Source: an uncultured bacterium (GTDB lineage Bacteria; Planctomycetota; UBA1135; GCA-002686595). Taken from it: a stretch of 5,203 nt of DNA. The translations under genes were made by a program, and so were the position numbers. Of the stretch, positions 1 through 5,153 are shown piece by piece. The notes below the pieces were generated by a model. It was not told the origin of the DNA. It was given only the letters and a program-made list of their open reading frames with translations, and searched no databases. The DNA lies in NCBI GenBank assembly GCA_902826945.1, contig CADEGS010000280.1, positions 1 to 5,203 on the forward strand, read 5' to 3'. Within the stretch, counting starts at the first letter, position 1. Every line of letters begins with the position of its first letter.

Positions 1-2
1 CC

Positions 3-818
3 TACGGCCTGATCTGCGCCGAGGCGCGCGCGCGCGGCGTGATCGTGCTGCTCTCGGGCGAGGGCGCCGACGAGCTCTTCGGGGGCTACGCCTGGAGCTA
101 CCAGCGCGCGCGCCGCATGGCCCGGCTGCAGCGCCTCCTGGCCCACGTGCCGCGCCGGCTGCGGCGCGCCCTGGAGCTCGCCGGCTACGCCAGCGCCGGG
201 CTGCCGGTCACCGCCCACCGCGTGCTCGAGCTCCTGCCGCAGGCCGTCGGCTGGATCGACCGGCACGCGCGATCGAGCTGGCGCGAGCGCTGCACGGAGG
301 CCTACGCCTTCGTGCGCGACCCGGGCGAGCGCGCGCTGCTCGGCCAGATGCTCGCGGACCTGAACGGCTTCCTGACGCCGCTCCTGCGCCGGCTCGACCG
401 CACCAGCATGCTGCACTCGACCGAGTGCCGCGTGCCGTTCCTCGACCACCGGCTGGTCGAGCAGGCGCTGCACCTGCCGCTCGGCGTGCGCGTCGGCCGC
501 GGCGGCAAGCGCGTGCTCAAGCGCATCGCCGCGCGCTGGCTGCCGGCGCGCATCGCCGCGCGGCGCAAGGTGGGCTTCCCGCTGCCGCTCGCCGACTACG
601 TCGCGCCGCTCGTGCGGCCCGAGCTGTTCGGCGGCGTGTGCGCGGAGCTCTTCGGTCTCACGCCCGCCGGGCTGCGCACGGAGCTCGCCCGCGCGCCGAC
701 CAACCCGCTGGGCTTCCTGAACCTCGTCTCGTGGGAGATCTGGGGGCGCCTCGTGCTGCGCGGCGAGCCCGTCGCGGCGGTCGAGGCGCTGGTGGCGGAG
801 CTCGCGGGCGACGGCTGA
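3..818 (+). CDS. asnB: Asparagine synthase (glutamine-hydrolysing), C-terminal part, 5' end outside window
   Basis: The visible 271 residues belong to the ATP-dependent amidotransferase domain that adenylates the aspartate side chain and transfers ammonia to it. The reading frame is open from base 3 with no start, so the glutaminase domain and the first ATP-binding loop (SGGxDS) lie upstream of the window. Diagnostic motifs are SGEGADELFGGY (visible residues 18-29, bases 54-89); an LRRLDRTSMLHS block running into ECRVPFLDHRLVE (bases 384-461), which matches the family's DRxSMxxSxExRVPFLDxxLV signature; and the RRKVGFPLPL segment that matches the RKKxGFxxP lid. The stop is TGA at 816-818. Members with this Cys-for-Val/Ala substitution and a divergent C-terminus often sit in surface-polysaccharide or natural-product clusters and amidate other substrates, so a housekeeping role is not certain. 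The family call is firm; the exact substrate and the asnB symbol are less so. Confidence 0.93.
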   Translation, partial: YGLICAEARARGVIVLLSGEGADELFGGYAWSYQRARRMARLQRLLAHVPRRLRRALELAGYASAGLPVTAHRVLELLPQAVGWIDRHARSSWRERCTEAYAFVRDPGERALLGQMLADLNGFLTPLLRRLDRTSMLHSTECRVPFLDHRLVEQALHLPLGVRVGRGGKRVLKRIAARWLPARIAARRKVGFPLPLADYVAPLVRPELFGGVCAELFGLTPAGLRTELARAPTNPLGFLNLVSWEIWGRLVLRGEPVAAVEALVAELAGDG

Positions 819-820
819 GC

Positions 821-853
821 GCCGCCGCGCTTTCCCGCGCGCGGAGCGGCGGC
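821..853 (+). terminator. Weak GC hairpin just after asnB stop
   Basis: GCCGCCGC (821-828) can pair with GCGGCGGC (846-853) around a 17-nt loop, three bases after the asnB stop codon. There is no T-tract behind it, so it is at most a Rho-assisted or 3'-end-protecting structure. In DNA this rich in G+C, such stems arise by chance. Confidence 0.25.
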
Positions 854-874
854 CCTGGCGGGCCTGGCGGCCCT
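848..874 (+). repeat. Three 9-bp tandem repeats
   Basis: GGCGGCCCT (848-856), GGCGGGCCT (857-865) and GGCGGCCCT (866-874) lie head to tail. The outer copies are identical and the middle one differs by one base. They lie in non-coding DNA and overlap the right arm of the hairpin after asnB. This is probably a small slippage product; no function is apparent. Confidence 0.5.
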
Positions 875-1193
875 CGCGCACGGGAAACCCGCCCCCCTGG
901 AAGGCCCTGGGAATCCGCGCCAGAATACGCTCGACTGCGGTCGTGGCCCCGCGCGGCGGCTCGGACGCACGGAGACCCCGTACGAAGACCAGGACCCACG
1001 CCGCTCGCATGCACCTCCCTGTGGCGCTCGGGCGAGGCCGCGACCATCCCGCCGCCTCGCTCCAAGGCTCGAACCAGGCGCGGCCGATCAAGGCCGCCCG
1101 CGGCCCGCGACGACAAGGGAGGAGCCGCGACGGCCGCCCATCGCCTGCCCCAGGCCCGGATCCGCTGGCGACCGCGAGCGGTGCTTCCCCGTC
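875..1193. other. Gene-free spacer upstream of the membrane protein gene
   Basis: I see no convincing gene here. A GTG-started frame at 943-1197 would encode 84 residues dominated by Arg, Pro, Ala and Gly with no recognisable motif. It ends by overlapping the next ATG (ATGA at 1194-1197), but composition argues for a chance open frame. A strong Shine-Dalgarno-like AAGGGAGGAG lies at 1115-1124 with no ATG, GTG or TTG at normal spacing. I found no clear -35/-10 pair; the AT-richer patch around 911-928 (GAATCCGCGCCAGAATACG) is the only promoter-like spot and is weak. Confidence 0.5.
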
Positions 1194-2675
1194 ATGAGCT
1201 CGTCGTCCCCCACGACCCGCTGGCCGCTGACCGTCTTCGCGCTCGCCCTGGCGCTCTTGACCGCCTTCGGCGCGCTGCACGAGGTGCCGGCGCCGCTCGT
1301 GCACGACGAGTACGCCTACCTGCTCAGCGCCGACACGTTCGTCCACGGCCGCCTGACGAACCCGCCGCACCCGCTCGCCATTCACTTCGAGACCTTCCAC
1401 GTCTTCTTCGAGCCGACCTACCAGGCGAAGTACCCGCCGGCCCAGGGCCTGACGCTGGCGCTCGGCCAGGTGATCGGCCATCCGATCTTCGGCGTGTGGC
1501 TCTCCTGGGCCGCCGCCCTGGCCGCGGTCACCTGGATGCTCGGCGCGCTCTTGCCCGCGCGCTGGGCGCTGCTCGGAGCGGGCCTGTTGCTCTTCAACCC
1601 CTACCTCTTCTTCGTGTGGGGGCAGTCCTACTGGGGCGGAGCCCTGGCGGCGGCCGGCGGCGCGCTGCTCTTCGGCGGCCTGCTGCACGCGCGCCGGCGC
1701 AGCGCGCTGTGCGACGGCCTGGCGCTGGCGGCCGGCATCTTCCTGCTCGGGAACTCGCGGCCCTTCGAGGGCATCCTGACCGGCGTGTTCGCGCTGGGCC
1801 TGTTGCTGCTCCTGGCGCGCGAGCGGCTGATCGACGGCGGCTGGAACGAGCTCGCGCGGCGCGTGCTGGCGCCGGCCGCTCTCGGGCTCGCGCTCCTGAT
1901 CGCGTGGACGCTGTACTACGACTGGCGCCTGACGGGGAACCCGTTCCAGCTCCCCTACTTCGCCTACCATCCCGAGCTCTCGCCGCACGAGGAGATCCGC
2001 TCCTACACGGGCTCGCCCGCGCGCTCGTTCGCCGGCAAGAGCCTGCGCCTGGTCGACGGCCTGCTCGGGCTGCCGCTGGCCTTCGCCTTCCCCTTCCTGC
2101 TGCGCCGGCACCGCGATGCTTTCGTGCTGCCGGCGGCCGTCGCGAGCTACCTCGTCGCGCTGGCGGTGCTGCTGGGCTCGCGCGCCTGGCCGCACTACGT
2201 CGCTCCGGTCACCGGCCTGCTCGCCTTCCTGGGCGTGACCAGCCTGCGCGGCCTGGCGAGCCTGCGCCTGCAGGGCTGGCGGGTGGGGCGCGCGGGGGTC
2301 GTGCTGGTGCTCCTTCTGCACGCCGGGCTGTGGCTGTACGCCACCGGCGAGCGCATCGCGCGCGGGCCGCTCGCGAGCTGGGCGCGCGATCGGATCGACA
2401 TGATCGCGAGCCTCGAGGCGCGCGGCGGCAAGCACCTGGTGCTCGTGCGCTACGGCCCCGAGCGCGAGCGCAACAAGGAGTGGATCTACAACGCCGCGGA
2501 CATCGACGCGGCCAGCGTGGTCTGGGCGCGCGACCTCGGCCCGGAGGGGAACCGGGCGCTGCTCGAGTACTACCCCGACCGCAGCCTGTGGATGGTCGAG
2601 GTGCCGCCCTACCGTCCGCTGCTGCGCGCCTACGTTCCGCAGGCGCCCGAGACCGTCTCCACGCGCGAGCACTGA
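1194..2675 (+). CDS. Polytopic membrane GT-C-like glycosyltransferase (PMT_2/ArnT-like) with soluble C-terminal domain
   Basis: This is a 493-residue inner-membrane protein. Hydrophobic segments are visible near residues 11-29, 97-120, 122-141, 147-165, 174-207, 224-241, 288-303, 308-328, 335-353 and 366-384. After the first segment comes VHDEYAYLL (36-44); an acidic pair in the first periplasmic loop is the hallmark of GT-C enzymes, which take sugars from polyprenyl-phosphate donors. A KYPPAQG motif (79-85) and NSRPFEG (187-193) follow. Residues about 385-493 form a hydrophilic tail with EWIYNAADID (429-438), VVWARD (442-447) and DRSLWMVE (462-469); by recollection, similar tails occur in unnamed large-membrane-protein families. 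The ATG at 1194 is the first usual start in this frame and the hydrophobic N-terminus supports it, although no Shine-Dalgarno sequence precedes it closely. Acceptor and donor cannot be read from sequence. It could instead be a non-catalytic member of the superfamily. Confidence 0.75.
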   Translation: MSSSSPTTRWPLTVFALALALLTAFGALHEVPAPLVHDEYAYLLSADTFVHGRLTNPPHPLAIHFETFHVFFEPTYQAKYPPAQGLTLALGQVIGHPIFGVWLSWAAALAAVTWMLGALLPARWALLGAGLLLFNPYLFFVWGQSYWGGALAAAGGALLFGGLLHARRRSALCDGLALAAGIFLLGNSRPFEGILTGVFALGLLLLLARERLIDGGWNELARRVLAPAALGLALLIAWTLYYDWRLTGNPFQLPYFAYHPELSPHEEIRSYTGSPARSFAGKSLRLVDGLLGLPLAFAFPFLLRRHRDAFVLPAAVASYLVALAVLLGSRAWPHYVAPVTGLLAFLGVTSLRGLASLRLQGWRVGRAGVVLVLLLHAGLWLYATGERIARGPLASWARDRIDMIASLEARGGKHLVLVRYGPERERNKEWIYNAADIDAASVVWARDLGPEGNRALLEYYPDRSLWMVEVPPYRPLLRAYVPQAPETVSTREH

Positions 2676-2676
2676 G

Positions 2677-2706
2677 CGCGCGGGCGCTTCGCGCTTGCGC
2701 CGCGCG
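2677..2706 (+). terminator. GC-rich hairpin in the 55-bp intergenic gap
   Basis: Directly after the stop of the membrane protein gene, CGCGCGGGCGC (2677-2687) pairs with GCGCCGCGCG (2697-2706). This gives ten base pairs with one bulged G (2682) and a 9-nt loop. No T-run follows, so it is not a classical intrinsic terminator. It may mark the 3' end of the upstream transcript or attenuate read-through. It overlaps the candidate -35 element of the next gene, so only one of the two readings may be functional. Confidence 0.35.
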
Positions 2707-2722
2707 GGCCACGGCCTAGCTT
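2695..2722 (+). promoter_or_regulatory. Candidate promoter giving a nearly leaderless transcript
   Basis: TTGCGC (2695-2700) and TAGCTT (2717-2722) are separated by 16 bp and resemble -35 and -10 elements. A start point about 7 bases past the -10 would fall on or next to the ATG at 2731, which lacks any Shine-Dalgarno sequence. A leaderless mRNA is therefore possible. Both hexamers are imperfect, so this is tentative. Confidence 0.3.
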
Positions 2723-2730
2723 TGGGCGCC

Positions 2731-3807
2731 ATGGGCGCGCCGGTGCGGGTCACGATCCTCGGCAACAGCTTCGCCGCGCGCGTGCAGCTCCCGGCCCTGC
2801 GCTGGGCCGCGGGGAACCGCGTCGTGGCGCTCGCGGGTCACGACGCCGAGAAGGCGCAAGCGACCGCCCGCGAGTGGCAGATCCCCTTCGCGACCGGCGA
2901 CTGGCGCGCGGCGCTCGAGCAGGATACGGACCTCGTCCTGGTGGCGACGCCCGTCGACCTGCACCGGCCGATGGCGCTCGCGGCGCTCGAGCGCGGCGCG
3001 GCGGTGCTGTGCGAGAAGCCCTTCGCGCTCGACGCCGGCGAGGCGCGCACGCTCGTGGCGCGCGCCGCCGGCCGCCCGGCCTGGATCGACCACGAGCTGC
3101 GCTGGAGCCCGCACCTGCGCGAGCTGCGCCGGCGCTTGCAGTCCGGCGCCGCCGGCGAGCCGCGGCACGTCGCGATCGAGATGTTCCTGCCGCCCGCCAA
3201 CCACGCCGAGCGCCCCTGGAGCTGGTGGTTCGACGCGCGCCGCGGCGGCGGCGTGCTGGGCGCGCTCGGCTCCCATCTCATCGATCTCCTGCGCTGGATC
3301 CTGGGCGAGATCAGCGAGGTGCGCGCCAGCCTGGCGCACTTCCAGGACGAGCGCCGCGACGGCGCGGGCGCGCTGCGCGAGGTGACGGCCGACGACTACG
3401 CCGCGCTCGCGCTGCGCTTCCGCAACGGGTGCCTCGGCACGCTCGAGACCTCGATCGCGATCCCGAGCGAGCGCTTCTTCCGCCTGCAGGTGACGGGCTC
3501 GGAGGAAACGCTGCGCGTCGTGAAGGGCGACGAGCTGTGGGCCGGCCCGAGCACCGGCACGCTGGCGCCGGTGGCCGTCCAGCCGCCGCTCCCGACCTGC
3601 GCGGAGCTCGGCCTGCCCGAGTACGGCATCTTCGGCCGCTGCCTGCCGCTCTTCCTGCGCGATCTCGTCGCCGCCGTCGGCGAGCAGCGCGGCGCCTGCG
3701 ACGGCGCCGCCACGTTCCAGGACGGCCTCGCAACACAGCAGGTGCTCGACGCCGCGCGCGCCTCCGCGGCCTCGCGCGGCGGCTGGGTGGCCTGCAACGC
3801 GCGATGA
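2731..3807 (+). CDS. Gfo/Idh/MocA-family NAD(P)-dependent oxidoreductase
   Basis: This 358-residue protein has the length and two-domain order of the family. An N-terminal Rossmann fold (about 1-120) begins VRVTILGNSFAARVQLPAL (residues 6-24). It carries the VATPVDLHRPMALAALERG helix region (71-89) and the family signature CEKPFAL (94-100), whose Lys96 is normally the catalytic/cofactor residue. The C-terminal alpha/beta domain contains GGGVLGALGSHLID (172-185), where His182 and Asp185 correspond to the conserved active-site pair. Two deviations are visible: the second Gly of the dinucleotide-binding loop is Ser (GNSF), and the Asp usually found at 178 is Ala. The ATG at 2731 is chosen because the Rossmann strand starts six residues later; a TTG at 2695 would add 12 residues lying in the intergenic hairpin. 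These enzymes oxidise or reduce sugars, inositols or related compounds; the substrate is unknown. The stop overlaps the next ATG by four bases (ATGA, 3804-3807), suggesting coupled translation. Confidence 0.9.
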   Translation: MGAPVRVTILGNSFAARVQLPALRWAAGNRVVALAGHDAEKAQATAREWQIPFATGDWRAALEQDTDLVLVATPVDLHRPMALAALERGAAVLCEKPFALDAGEARTLVARAAGRPAWIDHELRWSPHLRELRRRLQSGAAGEPRHVAIEMFLPPANHAERPWSWWFDARRGGGVLGALGSHLIDLLRWILGEISEVRASLAHFQDERRDGAGALREVTADDYAALALRFRNGCLGTLETSIAIPSERFFRLQVTGSEETLRVVKGDELWAGPSTGTLAPVAVQPPLPTCAELGLPEYGIFGRCLPLFLRDLVAAVGEQRGACDGAATFQDGLATQQVLDAARASAASRGGWVACNAR

Positions 3808-4061
3808 GCCCGCCGCTCCCCGAGCGCTTCGCCCCCGGCCCCCCCGAGCGCTTCCCCAGTCCAGTCGGGGGCTTCGCGCCCAGTCCAGTCGGGGGCTTCC
3901 CGCCCAGTCCAATCGGGGGCTTCCCGCCCAGTCCAATCGGCGGCTTCCCGCCCAGTCCAATCGGCGGCTTCCCGCCCAGTCCAATCGGGGGCCTTGCCCC
4001 CAGGTCAACCGGGGGCCTCGCCCCAGCTCAACCGGGGGCTTCGCTCCCAGTCCTCCTGTGA
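3804..4061 (+). CDS. 85-aa repeat ORF, probably the frameshifted original 5' end of gluQ
   Basis: From the ATG at 3804 the translation starts MSPPLPERFAPGPPERF and continues with SPVGG, FAPSPVGG and four FPPSPIGG units. It then degrades (LAPRSTGG, LAPAQPGA) and stops at TGA 4059-4061. The ATG overlaps the oxidoreductase stop (ATGA) and the TGA overlaps the GTG of gluQ (GTGA), so ribosomes could pass along all three frames. Two readings are possible. First, it is a short Pro/Gly-rich peptide, probably disordered, acting mainly as a coupling leader. Second, which I favour, it is the N-terminus of GluQ-RS separated from the enzyme by a single missing base in the 23-bp unit at 4014-4036. PERFAPGP at its start resembles the usual RFAPSPTG beginning of GluQ-RS proteins. 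No other family is recognisable. Confidence 0.45.
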   Translation: MSPPLPERFAPGPPERFPSPVGGFAPSPVGGFPPSPIGGFPPSPIGGFPPSPIGGFPPSPIGGLAPRSTGGLAPAQPGASLPVLL

Positions 4062-4084
4062 GCCTCGCCCCCACTCCAATCGGC
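3822..4084 (+). repeat. 24-bp tandem repeat array derived from the gluQ signature motif
   Basis: Eleven units lie head to tail, starting at 3822, 3846, 3870, 3894, 3918, 3942, 3966, 3990, 4014, 4037 and 4061. The cognate sequence inside gluQ (4085-4108) would be a twelfth. All are 24 bp except the one at 4014-4036, which is 23 bp. The four central units (3894-3989) share GGCTTCCCGCCCAGTCCAAT and differ only in their last base (G or C), while flanking units diverge progressively; this pattern indicates recent central expansion. Each unit encodes an 8-residue motif of the form (F/L)(A/P)PSP(I/V/T)G(G/R), the same as LAPSPTGR of GluQ-RS. At two junctions (3939-3952 and 3963-3976) GGCGG-CTTC-CCGCC can form a small hairpin. 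There are no unique spacers, so it is not a CRISPR array. Confidence 0.93.
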
Positions 4085-5026
4085 CGCCTCGCGCCCAGCC
4101 CCACCGGACGCCTGCACGTCGGCCACGCGCGCAGCTTCCTCGCCGCCTGGTGGAGCGTGCGCGCGCGCGGCGGCCGCATCGTGCTGCGCCTCGAGGACCT
4201 CGACCTGCAGCGCGCGCGCGCCGAGCACACGGCCGGAGTGCTCGCGGACCTGCGCTGGCTCGGCCTCGACTGGGACGGCGAGCCCTTCGTGCAGAGCGCG
4301 CACACGGATTCGCTCGAGAAGGCACTCCTGCACCTCGTCCTGCGCTCGCTCGCCTATCCCTGCGTGTGCTCGCGCAAGGACCAGCGCAGCGCGCTCGGCG
4401 CCCCGCACGCCGCGGAAGAGACGGGCGCGAGCGCCGCCGAGCTCCGCTACCCCGGCACGTGCCGCGACCACTACCTCTCCCTGGGCCAGGCCGAGACGCT
4501 GCGCCACCAGCAGGCCGGCCTGCGCCTGCGCGTGCCGCCCGGCGTCGTGCGCATCGCGGACGCCCTCGCCGGAGCGTACGCCGAGGACGTCTCCGCCGCC
4601 GTCGGCGACTTCCTGCTCGCGCGCCGCGACGGCGCCGTCGCCTACCAGCTCGCGGTCGTCGTGCACGACGCCGAGCAAGGCGTGAGCGAGGTCGTGCGCG
4701 GCGACGACCTGCTCGCGAGCACCCCGCGCCAGTGGCTGCTGCAAGAAGCGCTCGGCCTCTCGCACCCCCGCTGGCTGCACCTGCCGCTGGTCCTGGACGA
4801 GACCGGCGAGCGCCTCGCCAAGCGCAACGGCGGCGCGACGCTCGCCACCCTGCGCGAGCGCGGCGCCGACCCCCGCCGCCTGGTCGCCTGGGCCGCCCGC
4901 AGCCTGGGCATGGACGTGCCCGCCGCCATCACGCCCGCCGAGGCCAGCCCCGCCTTCGACCCCGCGCGCATCCCACGCACGCCGGTGCGCTTCACAAGCG
5001 CGGAGGAGCGCGGGCTGGTTGGTTGA
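4058..5026 (+). CDS. gluQ: Glutamyl-Q tRNA(Asp) synthetase
   Basis: This GluRS paralogue, without the anticodon-binding domain, activates glutamate and attaches it to queuosine at position 34 of tRNA-Asp in the cytoplasm. The 322 residues match the short family length. Visible are the class I signature APSPTGRLHVGH (12-23), LRLEDLD (43-49), LGLDWDG (68-74), the zinc site C102-V-C104 with Y131-PGT-C135, YQLAVVVHDAEQGVSEVVRG (196-215), the STPRQ segment (221-225) and LAKRNGG (253-259) replacing KMSKS. The CxC...Yx3C site and short length separate it from full GluRS. GTG at 4058 is the only usual start between the frame break and the signature; it lies within a diverged repeat, has no Shine-Dalgarno sequence and overlaps the upstream stop (GTGA), implying translational coupling. 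Residues 2-9 (SLAPTPIG) are themselves a repeat copy. If the 23-bp unit is a sequencing error, the gene starts at ATG 3804 and encodes 407 residues. Confidence 0.93.
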   Translation: MSLAPTPIGRLAPSPTGRLHVGHARSFLAAWWSVRARGGRIVLRLEDLDLQRARAEHTAGVLADLRWLGLDWDGEPFVQSAHTDSLEKALLHLVLRSLAYPCVCSRKDQRSALGAPHAAEETGASAAELRYPGTCRDHYLSLGQAETLRHQQAGLRLRVPPGVVRIADALAGAYAEDVSAAVGDFLLARRDGAVAYQLAVVVHDAEQGVSEVVRGDDLLASTPRQWLLQEALGLSHPRWLHLPLVLDETGERLAKRNGGATLATLRERGADPRRLVAWAARSLGMDVPAAITPAEASPAFDPARIPRTPVRFTSAEERGLVG

Positions 5027-5053
5027 GGCTCCCGGGCCCGCGCGCGCCGAGCC
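5027..5053 (+). terminator. Short hairpin after gluQ stop
   Basis: GGCTC (5027-5031) can pair with GAGCC (5049-5053) immediately after the gluQ stop. The stem is only 5 bp and no T-tract follows, so it is a poor terminator candidate. It is the only structure I see between the gene and the tRNA promoter at a usual terminator position. Confidence 0.2.
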
Positions 5054-5098
5054 CTGCCCGCGACCGCGCAGCGCAGCGCTCCGCCCCCCTGGCCTCCC

Positions 5099-5112
5099 CC
5101 GGGTCCACCCGG
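5099..5112. other. Palindrome abutting the tRNA promoter
   Basis: CCGGGTCCACCCGG has 6-bp arms (CCGGGT/ACCCGG) around a 2-bp centre and ends one base before the -35 hexamer. As RNA it would be a 5-bp stem with a TCCA loop. It could be a protein-binding site upstream of the tRNA promoter, the remnant of a terminator for gluQ, or chance. Confidence 0.3.
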
Positions 5113-5113
5113 C

Positions 5114-5141
5114 TTGACTACCCTCCCCCCCGCGCTACCCT
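5114..5141 (+). promoter_or_regulatory. Sigma-70-type promoter of the tRNA-Asn gene
   Basis: TTGACT (5114-5119) matches five of six bases of the -35 consensus. TACCCT (5136-5141) is a fair -10, with a 16-bp spacer between them. Transcription would begin near 5148, a few bases before the mature tRNA end at 5154. The GC-rich stretch after the -10 (TCGCGG) resembles the discriminators of stringently controlled stable-RNA promoters. Confidence 0.65.
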
Positions 5142-5153
5142 TCGCGGAAGCGT

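Noticed and set aside
943..1197. 84-aa ORF ending in an ATGA overlap with the membrane protein gene
   Set aside because: The overlap is suggestive, but the GTG start has no ribosome-binding sequence, the composition is that of random GC-rich DNA, and no motif is seen.
425..2719. 764-aa plus-strand frame spanning asnB end, the spacer and the membrane protein gene
   Set aside because: The translation is Arg/Ala/Pro-rich with no motif, and it runs out of frame across two recognisable genes: a codon-bias shadow.
3822..4084. CRISPR array
   Set aside because: Units are directly tandem with no unique spacers, the 24-bp period is a multiple of three and the unit encodes the neighbouring enzyme's motif; no cas gene is present.
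2716..4305. Long minus-strand open frame (529 aa) with repeats such as RLDWAGSP
   Set aside because: It is antisense to the oxidoreductase and gluQ, both with clear family motifs. Its repeats are the reverse reading of the 24-bp array, and high G+C keeps such frames open.
4058..5026. Full-length glutamyl-tRNA synthetase (gltX)
   Set aside because: It ends soon after the KMSKS-equivalent (LAKRNGG) with no anticodon-binding domain, and it has the CxC...Yx3C zinc site and GVSEVVRGDDLL segment of GluQ-RS.
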